Positions 1 to 8,549 are shown, numbered from the stretch's first letter. The stretch is DNA of 13,081 nt from an uncultured Pseudonocardia sp. (GCA_946222475.1 CAMIBU010000023.1:1-13081), one strand, 5' to 3'. The notes: generated from the letters alone by a model not told the origin. Program-made: numbers and translations.

Positions 1-456
1 GTGCACCACACCGGCCTCGGCGGTGTGGTGCAGCGCCCGCATCAGGCCGGCGGCGAACTCCCGCAGCATGTCGTACTCCATCCGGCGCTCGGGGATGGGA
101 TCGCCCCGGTAGGGCCGCAGCAGCACGAACGGCTCGGCGACGTCCACGTTGTAGCCGACGAGGACGGGCAGTTCGACGGGGTAGCGCGGGCCGCCGTAGC
201 GCTGCCCGACGGCGGCGCACGCCCGGATCTCGGCGTCGAGCCGTTCGTACGCGTCGGGCCGTACGCGCCCGAGATCCTCGGGCACCCACTTCTGCAGCAG
301 CGTGACACCGTCCGAGCGGGTCACGTAACGGGCAGGCAACAGGCCACCCGGCGTAACGACCGGGTCGCCGGGACGCAGCCCGGCGGTATGTAACGTGCCG
401 GTCACGTCACGGTACTGCTGGACCGCGACGGCAGGGCCCGCGGCGTGTTCGGTCAC
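1..456 (-). CDS. Protein-kinase-like protein, N-terminal 152 residues (runs off the left edge)
   Basis: Reading leftward from GTG at 456-454, 152 codons stay open to base 1, so the C-terminal part lies outside the window. Seen: a GVTLLQKW strand (residues 50-57) whose K56 could be the ATP-binding beta-3 lysine; a helix with E76 (LDAEI) in the position of the alpha-C glutamate; a hinge-like FVLLRPYRGDPI (about 118-129); and an AGVVH ending exactly at the edge, which is how the HxD catalytic loop of Ser/Thr kinases begins. There is no obvious glycine-rich loop, so this may be a divergent kinase or pseudokinase. The start is supported by GGAGG (467-463) six bases upstream and by a GTGA overlap with the stop of the upstream gene, implying translational coupling. 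Last gene of the visible VWA/tubulin operon. It contains a rare TTA leucine codon (393-391). The kinase fold is inferred from motifs; activity cannot be judged without the missing D-x-x-x-x-N and DFG region. Confidence 0.75.
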   Translation of the reverse strand, partial: MTEHAAGPAVAVQQYRDVTGTLHTAGLRPGDPVVTPGGLLPARYVTRSDGVTLLQKWVPEDLGRVRPDAYERLDAEIRACAAVGQRYGGPRYPVELPVLVGYNVDVAEPFVLLRPYRGDPIPERRMEYDMLREFAAGLMRALHHTAEAGVVH

Positions 457-2789
457 CGTCGGCCTCCGACAGGAATCGTCTCGCGTGCGCCGGCCTGCAG
501 CTCCAGCAACCGCACGACCCCCGCCAGCTCGGCTCGGGCGGTCCACACGCACGAGGCGTAGACGGCCGCGTCGCGGCCGTCCAGGCCGACGAGGACCTGG
601 CGGACCTGCACGGGCGCGAAGCGGACCATCACCGGCTCCTCGTAGGTGCTGAGGTCGCCCAGCTGACGGGCCGAGCACAGCTGTGTCAGGTCGTCGAACG
701 GCGGGGTGCGGAGGATGGCGCGGGCCTGCGGAGCCTCCCCCCAGACCTGCCGGAGGAGCTCGAGCCGTCTGGTCTCGTCTGGCGGGGGCTCGCGGCCGTC
801 GACGGGCCGCGGCAGCGTCATCAGCCCGAGGTGGTATACGTGGTCGTCGTACTCGCGCAGGAGGCGATCGAGCCGTCGCCGGTACTCGCCTGCCTGTGCC
901 CGGCGGCCCCGGTGCACGGCGTACCAGGCGGGGTCGAGGCCGACGCGCACGATCCGCAGCAGGTCGTCCAGGACGACGTCGTGCAGCTCGGTGCCGATCG
1001 CACCTGGCACCGCGCTGGGCAGCGCTGCCGGCGTGTACCGGTTCGGCGGGCGGCTGAAGAGCCGCTCCGGTCCGTGCGGCGGCCGGGCGTCAAGCTCCTC
1101 CGCGAGCCGGACCCCGAGCTCGTGCAGGCCGTCGGCTGTCTCGTTGAGCGCCGACGCCAGCCTGCGGTGGCGCGCGGACGGCACCCACTCGCGACCCACG
1201 ACCCCGTCGACGAGTTCGGACACCCGCCCGTGGACGAGCTCCAGCTCCCGCGTGCCCATACGCTTGCGCAGCCGAGCCGCGGCCAGGCTCCAGCTCGACC
1301 AGACCGCCAATGCCGTCAGCAGGAACGCGGCGACCACGAGGATCACGCGCCAGCGCGTCGGGATGTCGAACAGGCCGAACCGGTCGAGAGCTGCGATGTC
1401 CGCGGCGTAGCGTGCCGCGACCGCCCCGGCGACAGCTCCGACGATCCCGGCCACACCGAAGGACAAAGCCACGGGCACCGACGCCTCGCCGGGCTCGAGC
1501 TCGCCGCCCTGCTGAGGCCAGCGCGCGAGCAGCATCCAGGCCGGGACGAACCACGCGAGCACGGCCAGGAGCCCGACGATCCAGCCCAGCCACGGCGGAT
1601 CGGGCGCGAACGCGGCAACCGCGCACGTCAGCAGCACCAGCGGGAGCAGCAGCGGCGACACCGGCCACTGCATGGACTTCGGCAGGCTGCGCGCGAGCGA
1701 CGGCCGCCCCGTGCCGCGGACGGCATCCGCGACCCCCGGGCAGCCAGCAGGCTCCAGTGCGGCCGCGGCCTTACGCAGGTGCCGTGCGAGGGTCGGCAGC
1801 GACGGCTCCTGCGCCAGGTGCCCGGCGATCGCCGGGCGCAGGTCCTCCACCACCTGCTCCGCCGCCACGGGGACGGGCTCCCGGACCCCCATCTCGACCA
1901 CCTGCGGGATGGTGGTATCGCCGCGTCGCAACTGCCCGTCGATCCGGTCGACGAGGATGGCGGCCTGCTCTCGGTAGGTCGCCGCGGACGAGCCGGACCG
2001 CTCGGCGACGTGGCCGAGAACGGGGCCGGGCCGTTCGCCAGCGCGGTCCTTGTTACCGGTGAACAACCGCAGCGAGCCGGCGGCGCGAACCAGGTCCGCC
2101 GCGATGGTCCGGGTCTTCATGGCCTGCTCCCGCGGCCCCCCCACCTTGCCCTTGCCGTCCAGGTCCGCGCCCGGCCGAGCCTGGGGGCCCCGGGCGAGGT
2201 CGTCGATCGTGTCGTGCAGGATCTGGGTCGGGGTCCGGTCATGCCAGACGCGCACGAGCTGCTCCACCGCTGCGTCGCGGGCCGCGCCGAGATGGCTCGA
2301 CACCGCCACGGAGAACAGCTCCAAACCGGGGCTGGCCACCCGACCCGGCATGTCCTGCACCTTCGCCGCGACCTCGTCGAACACCTCCTCGACGCACAGC
2401 GCGATCACCAGACGGTCCAGCCCCGTCAGCTCATCGGTCCGCGAACGCAGCGGGATCGGCTGGTTCGCCCGCGGCCCCCAGTGCACGCCCTGCTCGTCGC
2501 CCACCCAGAGCACGGCCCCCCCGCTCTGGGTCAGCACGGCCGGCACCCGCAGCACCACCGAGCTGTGCACCCCGTTGCCCGTCGCGGCCGACGACGGTTC
2601 ACCGATCGCCAAGCAGATCACGCCGGTGACCTCCCGGTCGTCGGCGAGGGCGATGTAGGTGTCCCAGTGCTCGACGAGCGAGGCGGCGTGGTCGAGCACG
2701 ACCACGCGCCCCACCGCACCGTGCGGACGGCTGTCCAGCCGACCGCGCAGGTCGAGCACCTGGACTTCCGCGACGAGCGACGCCGTCAC
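453..2789 (-). CDS. Large four-TM membrane protein of unknown function (778 aa)
   Basis: I do not recognise a named family. The chosen GTG (2789-2787) overlaps the TGA of the tubulin-like gene (2788-2786) as GTGA, matching the junction at the other end of this gene. An in-frame GTG at 2819 with GAGG about 10 bases upstream would add ten residues and is also possible. Layout from the sequence: a soluble N-terminal half (about 1-372) with a mixed alpha/beta start (LVAEVQVLDLRGRL); four hydrophobic segments at about 376-395, 400-422, 438-461 and 481-503; then a charged helical C-terminal part (about 504-778) rich in Arg and Glu. The hydrophobic block thus sits centrally between two large soluble parts, which fits a membrane platform with cytoplasmic arms. 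Position between the tubulin-like gene and the kinase-like gene suggests it couples them to the membrane (inference). Its C-terminus ends inside the kinase start. Confidence 0.85.
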   Translation of the reverse strand: MTASLVAEVQVLDLRGRLDSRPHGAVGRVVVLDHAASLVEHWDTYIALADDREVTGVICLAIGEPSSAATGNGVHSSVVLRVPAVLTQSGGAVLWVGDEQGVHWGPRANQPIPLRSRTDELTGLDRLVIALCVEEVFDEVAAKVQDMPGRVASPGLELFSVAVSSHLGAARDAAVEQLVRVWHDRTPTQILHDTIDDLARGPQARPGADLDGKGKVGGPREQAMKTRTIAADLVRAAGSLRLFTGNKDRAGERPGPVLGHVAERSGSSAATYREQAAILVDRIDGQLRRGDTTIPQVVEMGVREPVPVAAEQVVEDLRPAIAGHLAQEPSLPTLARHLRKAAAALEPAGCPGVADAVRGTGRPSLARSLPKSMQWPVSPLLLPLVLLTCAVAAFAPDPPWLGWIVGLLAVLAWFVPAWMLLARWPQQGGELEPGEASVPVALSFGVAGIVGAVAGAVAARYAADIAALDRFGLFDIPTRWRVILVVAAFLLTALAVWSSWSLAAARLRKRMGTRELELVHGRVSELVDGVVGREWVPSARHRRLASALNETADGLHELGVRLAEELDARPPHGPERLFSRPPNRYTPAALPSAVPGAIGTELHDVVLDDLLRIVRVGLDPAWYAVHRGRRAQAGEYRRRLDRLLREYDDHVYHLGLMTLPRPVDGREPPPDETRRLELLRQVWGEAPQARAILRTPPFDDLTQLCSARQLGDLSTYEEPVMVRFAPVQVRQVLVGLDGRDAAVYASCVWTARAELAGVVRLLELQAGARETIPVGGRR

Positions 2790-5700
2790 CGACCCGCCCG
2801 GCCCGCTGTTCCGCCCCACGCGTCCGACGCCTCGGTGTTGTCACGGCGGGTGTCGTCCGCCGTGCCCGCATAGCCCTGCACGGCCAGCGGCAGGGTCCGC
2901 AGCGTTCGCGAGGTGCTGCCCAGCTTCAGCTCCAGAGCCGCCCGCAGCGTGTCGCGCCAGAACTCCTCGAAGACCAAGAGCTGCGGATCGTCGCGCAGCA
3001 CCGGGTCGCGCGACGCCTCGCGGATCCGCCTGAGCTGGTCGTCCGCGAGCCCCACCACAGTGGTGAACACCTCGTGCGGAGCCGAGGGATCGGAGGCCAG
3101 TCGATCCGGCAGCGTTTCCATCAAGCGCTTCGCCAGGCTCCTGCGGACGTCGGCGTCGTCGACCAGAATCCACGTCTCGTAGGCCTGCAGCAGGCTCGCC
3201 CAGGATGACAGGCCGCCGAGCGGCCGCAGGTCGAGCTCCATCTTCACCGACTCGCGCGTACCCAGGTCCACCGCGACCGAGCGGGGGCTCCCGATGTCGC
3301 CCCGGACTACGAGCTGCCCGTTCCACGCCGCACACAGCAGGCGTTGCAGCACACGCGACCGGTCAGGCTCGGCCATAAGCAGGTAGGTCGAGACCCCGCC
3401 GAGGCGCTGCCGCCACGCCAGCACGTCCTTCGCCCGATCGTCGACGAGCGCCTCGGACCAGAGCTTGATCACCGAGCGGACCTCGGGAACCTCGGTGACA
3501 CCCATCGAGGTGCGCATGAAGACGACCACCATCGAGTCGGCCTGGATCGCCCGGAACTCCGGCTCGCCCAGCATGTCCGGAGGCAGGTTGACCTCACGCC
3601 GCAGGAACGCCTCGAGCTCGCCGTCCTCCTTGGCGGCGGGGTAGGTGAACAGCACCTTCAGCGGTGCGTTGCCCTCGGGGGCGAAGCCGCCGGGTACCAG
3701 TGCCGCCACCTTCTGCCGGAACTGCCGCAGGTCGGCGTCCGAAACGGTCGACTGCCGCCGCTGCGCCGCGCTCGCCAGCAGGTCTTCCATCCGCGGCACC
3801 AGCGCGACCCGCTCGCGGTCCCGGGGGCGGATGGCCTCGGACACCGCCTCCTTGACCCGCTGCCGCACGACCGCGACCGCCGCCGCCGGCGTGCCAGTCT
3901 CGTAGGCCGGACCCCAACCGTCCGCACCGAGAATCGACTGGAGCATGACGTTCTCGTGGTCGTTGCGCAGCAGTTTGAAGGTCTCGCGCAACCGGTCGAG
4001 CACGGCGTCGTAGAAGCCGTCGAGGCCGCCGTCGTGCGGCGGCAGCAGGTACGCCACCCCGACGCGCTCCTTGTACAGGTCCTTGCTGCGCACCTCGAAC
4101 TGCTGCGGCTCCGTGTCTGCGAAGTCGTCGAACGCGCCGACGACGGCCTTCAGGCCAGTCTTGAAGTCCTGCCAGATCCGGAACCACTCGCGGTGATTGT
4201 CGTTCCAGGCCGTGTTCCAGGTCTGCCGCGACCGCCACGCGTACCAGCCGTCCTGGCGCCGGACCACGCTCTGCACCGCCGAGTCGTCCCAGCGCAGGCG
4301 GGAAGTGAGTCGCCGGGGCAGGTCGTGCGGCTGCGGCGGCGACCCGGGTGCGAAACCGGCGGGGGCGGCCGGCGGGAATCGAAAGCTCTCCAGGAGCGTC
4401 TCAAAACCGTCCTTGTCGACCTGCTCGGTGAGCTCGCGGTGGCCGAAGAGCATCCGCTGCAGCCGGAAAAGGTCGATCTCGCGCAACCGGCGGCCGGACG
4501 CGTGCACCGGGTCGAACTCGTGCGCAAGCCGGACGACCGTATCGGCCAGCTGCTGGGGCTGGTCGCGAATGTTGCCGTCGATGACCCGGGCGCGCTCGTT
4601 GAGCCGCTTGGTGATCGCGTCGCGGCCTACCGACTCCTGGCCGTCCGGCACGCGGCCCAGCGGGCGCGCCTGCTGAAGTGGCTCGAGTCCGGCGGCGACG
4701 AGGAACTTGCCCATCTCCTCGTAGTTGCGCTCCGCCCGGCCGCCTGGCTGGCGCAACCGGACGACCGCGTTGGCCAGCAGGTGCGAGCTTACGATGTCCG
4801 CGATCTCGGCCAGCGGGGTGGTCAGCGCCGCGACCGAGCTGGTCGAGACGCCCCGGCGGCCCACTCCCGTCTCGGACTCCTGGTAGCGCTCCACGGACTT
4901 GTTGATGAAGTCGTCGGCGAACGGCTGGTACCCGTTGCCGCGTACGGACTCGTCGTCCTGGTCGTCCGTGGAGCCGGCTCCGATCAGCGACAGCATCAGC
5001 GCGACCATCGAGCGGGTAAGGTCGTCGCGCTTGACCCCACCGACCGGCCGCGCGAACAGGAACGCGGTCTGCACGGTGTTACCGGCGATCTCCACCCGCT
5101 CGAAAGGCCGCGGGTAACGGATGGCGAACGTGTTGTCGTGGCCGCGGCCGCCGACGACGTCCGGCGAGCCGTGGGCGTTCTGGTCGTCGATGAACCGGAA
5201 CAGGTCGATGAGCGACGCGCCCGCGTTCAGCTCCGCGGCCCGCCCGCCGCCCTTCCCGCCGTCGAACGACGACGGCATGAGCACCAGCGGATAGATTTGG
5301 AAGGTCTTGTTGCCCTTCTGCAGGACGTCGCCGATGAGGTGCAGGTAGTCCATGAAGATGCCGCTGCCCGTGCCGCCGGCCACGGAGAAGACGACGAAGA
5401 CGTTGATCGGGTCGGTGCGGCCGTGCCGCTCCTTGCTCACTACCTGCAGGTCGGCGCCGGACTGGTTGATCGCGGCCAGAGCGTCAGCGATGCCTTTCAC
5501 CGCGGCGTCGGGGTCGCGACGCAGCGTCTCGAACAACACGGCCCGACCGACGGTGGGCAGCTGGCCGGCGCCGGTGTGCAGCGGCCCGATCCGCGGGTCG
5601 CCCTCCCGCGGCGGCAGCCAGCCGATCTCGTCCTCGCCCAAGTGCAGCCGCAGGCTCTGCGCCACCTCGGCGGAGTTGGCCAGCCGGTTCGGTACGAGGT

Positions 5701-5989
5701 CGGTCATCATCCGCATGGTGCGGCGGGCGGCGATCTCGTGCTCGGCGCCCGGTATGACCTCCTTGCGCACCCGCGCGAGTTCTGTCGCACTCAAGTCGGC
5801 GTACACGAACTGCAGGCACGACGGGAGCTGGTAGGGCAGATAGCCACCGGGCCGTCCCTTCATATCCTCCTCGAGCCGCTTGCCGTCGGGGCCGCACAGT
5901 TCCTCGCGCAGGCGGCGCTCGAACTCCGCGCCGACCTTGCAACCGGTGCCACCGAGGCCGAGGAACAGCATCGGCTGGTAGATCTTCAT
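2786..5989 (-). CDS. Tubulin/FtsZ-superfamily protein (Tubulin_2-like, 1067 aa)
   Basis: A tubulin-like GTPase of the long, non-FtsZ type (Pfam Tubulin_2 style). Seen: an N-terminal beta strand followed by GLGGTGCKVG (residues 11-20), the T1 nucleotide loop; and AGGTGSG (204-210), which matches the classical tubulin signature [SAG]-G-G-T-G-[SA]-G exactly, so nucleotide binding should be intact. FtsZ is about 350-450 residues; here some 600 residues follow the GTPase region and resemble nothing I can name. No signal peptide and no clear membrane segment, so a cytoplasmic filament or ring component is likely. The ATG at 5989 is chosen because GAGGA (6004-6000) lies ten bases upstream and the nucleotide motif follows at once; the frame stays open to 6391, but that part lies in the end of the VWA gene. 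It starts 31 bases after the VWA gene ends and overlaps the membrane-protein gene by four bases. Family assignment is firm; the cellular role is unknown. Confidence 0.93.
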   Translation of the reverse strand: MKIYQPMLFLGLGGTGCKVGAEFERRLREELCGPDGKRLEEDMKGRPGGYLPYQLPSCLQFVYADLSATELARVRKEVIPGAEHEIAARRTMRMMTDLVPNRLANSAEVAQSLRLHLGEDEIGWLPPREGDPRIGPLHTGAGQLPTVGRAVLFETLRRDPDAAVKGIADALAAINQSGADLQVVSKERHGRTDPINVFVVFSVAGGTGSGIFMDYLHLIGDVLQKGNKTFQIYPLVLMPSSFDGGKGGGRAAELNAGASLIDLFRFIDDQNAHGSPDVVGGRGHDNTFAIRYPRPFERVEIAGNTVQTAFLFARPVGGVKRDDLTRSMVALMLSLIGAGSTDDQDDESVRGNGYQPFADDFINKSVERYQESETGVGRRGVSTSSVAALTTPLAEIADIVSSHLLANAVVRLRQPGGRAERNYEEMGKFLVAAGLEPLQQARPLGRVPDGQESVGRDAITKRLNERARVIDGNIRDQPQQLADTVVRLAHEFDPVHASGRRLREIDLFRLQRMLFGHRELTEQVDKDGFETLLESFRFPPAAPAGFAPGSPPQPHDLPRRLTSRLRWDDSAVQSVVRRQDGWYAWRSRQTWNTAWNDNHREWFRIWQDFKTGLKAVVGAFDDFADTEPQQFEVRSKDLYKERVGVAYLLPPHDGGLDGFYDAVLDRLRETFKLLRNDHENVMLQSILGADGWGPAYETGTPAAAVAVVRQRVKEAVSEAIRPRDRERVALVPRMEDLLASAAQRRQSTVSDADLRQFRQKVAALVPGGFAPEGNAPLKVLFTYPAAKEDGELEAFLRREVNLPPDMLGEPEFRAIQADSMVVVFMRTSMGVTEVPEVRSVIKLWSEALVDDRAKDVLAWRQRLGGVSTYLLMAEPDRSRVLQRLLCAAWNGQLVVRGDIGSPRSVAVDLGTRESVKMELDLRPLGGLSSWASLLQAYETWILVDDADVRRSLAKRLMETLPDRLASDPSAPHEVFTTVVGLADDQLRRIREASRDPVLRDDPQLLVFEEFWRDTLRAALELKLGSTSRTLRTLPLAVQGYAGTADDTRRDNTEASDAWGGTAGRAGR

Positions 5990-6020
5990 CGGTGGATCGT
6001 CCTCGCTGTGGTCGGGCCGT

Positions 6021-8486
6021 TCACGGGGTGTTCCAGCGGTTGTGGGGGTCCTGCCAGCCGCCGTCCGAACCACCTTCGGTGGGCGGCGAACCGTAGGACG
6101 ACGTGGTCGACCGAGGCGGTTCCGCGTAGGACGGCGGCTGGGCGTGCTGGGGCGGTTCGGCGTAGGACGGCCCCGGGTTCGGACCGCCCTGCCGACTGGC
6201 GTAGCCGGACCCGAGGTCGGCGTACGGGTCGACGTAGCCGCCGTCGTCGGAGCCGGAGGAGCTGCCGTTCTGCCCGAAGGAACCCGAGGCGTAGGAATCG
6301 GTGCCGCGGTCGTCGTGGACGACCAGTTCCATGTTGGCCTGAACGGTCCGCCGCCCACCAGCCTGGATTTTTGGGCTCTCACCCTCGGCAACCGGGTGCA
6401 GGACGAGCCCCCCGCCCTCGCGGCGCAGCTCGTAGACCGTGCCGTCCGAGGAGTCGGCGTGTTCGAGCTGTGGGCCAGTGACTCCGTTGTCGTAGATGCA
6501 GAAGCGGAATACCCGGGCCGACTGATCGAGCGGTGTCAGCTCGTTGACCGCCTGCCCGCCGCGCACCAGCTCGACCCGCAGCCCGCGCACGGAGCGGCGC
6601 TTGCGAACCGCCGTGGTGCGGCGCACGACGAAGAGCCCGGCCAACACCATGGCGACGAGGAGACCGCCGAGCAGCCAGAGCAGCCATGCGGGGAACAGCG
6701 GCTTCTCCTCCACCTGCCGGGCGACCGGCTGCACCCCGACGACCGTCGAGGGGTCGGCGTCGTCCACCGCCTGCAGGACGAACTGGTTGCCACCGATGGC
6801 GGTGTCGTCGCCGAACCGGACCGAGAACGGCACCACAGCCGTACCCGAGGCGGGCACGGTGATGACCGCCGGGTCCACGGTGACCACGGTCCCCGGGCCT
6901 GGGTCGACCAGCTGCAGGCGCAACCGGTGCTCCTGGCCCGACCGGTTCGTGACCGTAGCCTCACCCGCCACCATGTCGCCGGGGACGACCGCGTCGGCGT
7001 CGCCGGTGAGGCGCAGCTGGGCCTCCACGTCCGCGGGCTGGGCGCGCACGGTGGTCCGTTTCACCCGCTCGTCACCGCCGATGCCCACGCCGGTCACGGT
7101 CCCGGTGAACACCAGGTCCCCGGTCGCCCCGTCGGGCACCCGGAACGGGGCGGTGAAGGTGCCGTCCCCGTCGGGGTCGGAGAGCGTGGCCCGTTGCTCC
7201 GGGTTCACCGACGGGCCGGTGAGCACCGTCGTGAACGTCAGCCCGCGCAGCAGTTCGGCGTCGGTGATACCCGTGCGCCGGGCCCGCACCTGCATCGCCG
7301 CCTGGACTTCCTGCCCTGCGGCCGGCTGCTCCGGTGTGATGACGAGGACCGCGTTCACTGCGCCCTGGAACAGCACCGTCGCCGCGATGTCCTGCGGCGG
7401 GACGTCCGAGGTCGACCGCAACCGCACGGTCCAGGTCCCGGGCAGCGGGTCCGTGATGTGCAGCGACTCGGTCTCCGTGCCCTGCCCCGCGAACTCGAAC
7501 CGGGAGCCGCCCGCCCCGGCCCCCTCCGCGACCTTCCCGTCGGGGTCGAGGTAGGTCACCTGCACGCGGGCGTCGCGCTTGTAGACCAGGATGGAACTGT
7601 CGCTGGCGATCGGCGGGATCTGCACGGCGAGCTCGACGTCGCCAGCGGAGGGCAGCGAGCCGGGCTGGAGCTCGTCCGAGCCGGTGCAGCCGGCCGACCG
7701 GTAGGCGTCGATGATCGCCTGGATCAGCACGTTCGGAGCGTCCGCGACGACGCGGGCCTCGGGTCGGGGCTCTGTCGTCGTGCACGGCTCACCGGCCGCG
7801 AAGCCAGCCAGCGCCGTCTTGTCGAGTTCCGGCCCGAACCCGAGCGGCCAGATCTGCCCGCCCACAGCGGTGATTTCCTTGAGCAGACTGGGGATTTGGT
7901 CGCGGGCGGCGGTGGTGCGTTCCTCGGGACTGAGGTTGCGCCCGTAGGCCGGGCTGTCCTCGACGTCGAGCTTCCCGTCGGTCAGCAGAAAAACGATCTT
8001 GGCACTGCCTTCGGTTCCCCGGATGAACCCAAGCGCCTGCCGCAGCGCCGACACGTGGTCGGTGTGGTTGCCCTCCTGCGGCGTGCGTGCGTGGACGTCG
8101 CCGATACACCGAGCCAAGGAGTCACGGGCCTGCGCCGAGTCGACCTTCGTCGGCGAGCACCGGGTGACCGCCGCCGTCTGCCCCGGCGATCCGTCCGAGC
8201 TACCGAACCCGACGACGGAGACCGTGGTGTCCGGCGACGGGGCGCCGAGCGCGATGGTCCGGGCGGCCTCCTTCTCCCGGGCGACCCCGTCGGCGCTGAG
8301 GCTGCCGGACTCGTCGACGAGCACGACGATCTCGATAGGGGGAAGCGTGGGCCGTCGGTCATCGACCGGCTGCGCAACCGCGGGAGGGCCGGCGACCAGG
8401 AGACCCGCCGCAACAGCGGGCACGCAGAGGCGCGCCACCCAGGCGGCCGGCAAGTGCCACCGGCCCCGGGGCCTTGTCGTCCGCAT
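6021..8486 (-). CDS. Signal peptide + VWA domain protein with a single membrane anchor and disordered tail (821 aa)
   Basis: First gene of the minus-strand operon. Seen: Arg-rich N-terminus and hydrophobic stretch ending in AVAQP (about 1-40), a Sec-type signal; a VWA domain (about 50-255) with a full MIDAS metal site, DESGS (58-62), T142 and D170 in LLTDGK; then roughly 300 residues of beta-rich, Ig-like sequence; a transmembrane segment at 598-621 followed by RR; a small beta-rich domain (about 625-720); and a low-complexity Ser/Pro/Tyr/Gly tail with two SYAEPP repeats. Predicted topology is VWA outside and the tail in the cytoplasm, so the protein could relay a surface contact to the tubulin-like and kinase-like partners (inference). 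The start ATG has only a G-run (8496-8491) as a weak ribosome site four bases away. VWA proteins with MIDAS normally bind protein ligands through a divalent metal. Confidence 0.93.
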   Translation of the reverse strand: MRTTRPRGRWHLPAAWVARLCVPAVAAGLLVAGPPAVAQPVDDRRPTLPPIEIVVLVDESGSLSADGVAREKEAARTIALGAPSPDTTVSVVGFGSSDGSPGQTAAVTRCSPTKVDSAQARDSLARCIGDVHARTPQEGNHTDHVSALRQALGFIRGTEGSAKIVFLLTDGKLDVEDSPAYGRNLSPEERTTAARDQIPSLLKEITAVGGQIWPLGFGPELDKTALAGFAAGEPCTTTEPRPEARVVADAPNVLIQAIIDAYRSAGCTGSDELQPGSLPSAGDVELAVQIPPIASDSSILVYKRDARVQVTYLDPDGKVAEGAGAGGSRFEFAGQGTETESLHITDPLPGTWTVRLRSTSDVPPQDIAATVLFQGAVNAVLVITPEQPAAGQEVQAAMQVRARRTGITDAELLRGLTFTTVLTGPSVNPEQRATLSDPDGDGTFTAPFRVPDGATGDLVFTGTVTGVGIGGDERVKRTTVRAQPADVEAQLRLTGDADAVVPGDMVAGEATVTNRSGQEHRLRLQLVDPGPGTVVTVDPAVITVPASGTAVVPFSVRFGDDTAIGGNQFVLQAVDDADPSTVVGVQPVARQVEEKPLFPAWLLWLLGGLLVAMVLAGLFVVRRTTAVRKRRSVRGLRVELVRGGQAVNELTPLDQSARVFRFCIYDNGVTGPQLEHADSSDGTVYELRREGGGLVLHPVAEGESPKIQAGGRRTVQANMELVVHDDRGTDSYASGSFGQNGSSSGSDDGGYVDPYADLGSGYASRQGGPNPGPSYAEPPQHAQPPSYAEPPRSTTSSYGSPPTEGGSDGGWQDPHNRWNTP

Positions 8487-8543
8487 CGTGCCCCCCGATC
8501 GAGCTGCCGTGGTCGTGATGCCAGGTCGTCCAGCGTGCGAGCT

Positions 8544-8549
8544 ACGTTA
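8544..8549 (-). promoter_or_regulatory. Candidate -10 element for the VWA/tubulin/kinase operon
   Basis: On the minus strand TAACGT fits the actinobacterial TAnnnT -10 pattern and would start a transcript with a leader of about 50 bases ahead of the ATG at 8486. No good -35 is seen 16-18 bases upstream (that stretch reads GAGGAG), so an activator, an extended element or another start site is possible. It lies within 20 bases of the decarboxylase remnant, so the promoter may have been created or brought in with the operon. Confidence 0.3.

Noticed and set aside
2..32. Strong hairpin as a transcription terminator
   Set aside because: It lies inside the open kinase frame and has no T-run on the coding side.
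5990..6391. Extended N-terminus of the tubulin-like protein
   Set aside because: The extra frame overlaps the end of the VWA gene, is Arg/Pro/Thr-rich and would put the nucleotide loop far from the N-terminus. The ATG at 5989 has its own ribosome site.
3344..6481. Very long plus-strand open frame (over 1000 codons)
   Set aside because: It lies antisense to the tubulin-like gene, whose frame has exact nucleotide-binding motifs. Long antisense frames are normal at this GC content, and the translation is Arg/His/Leu/Val-rich low-complexity without motifs.
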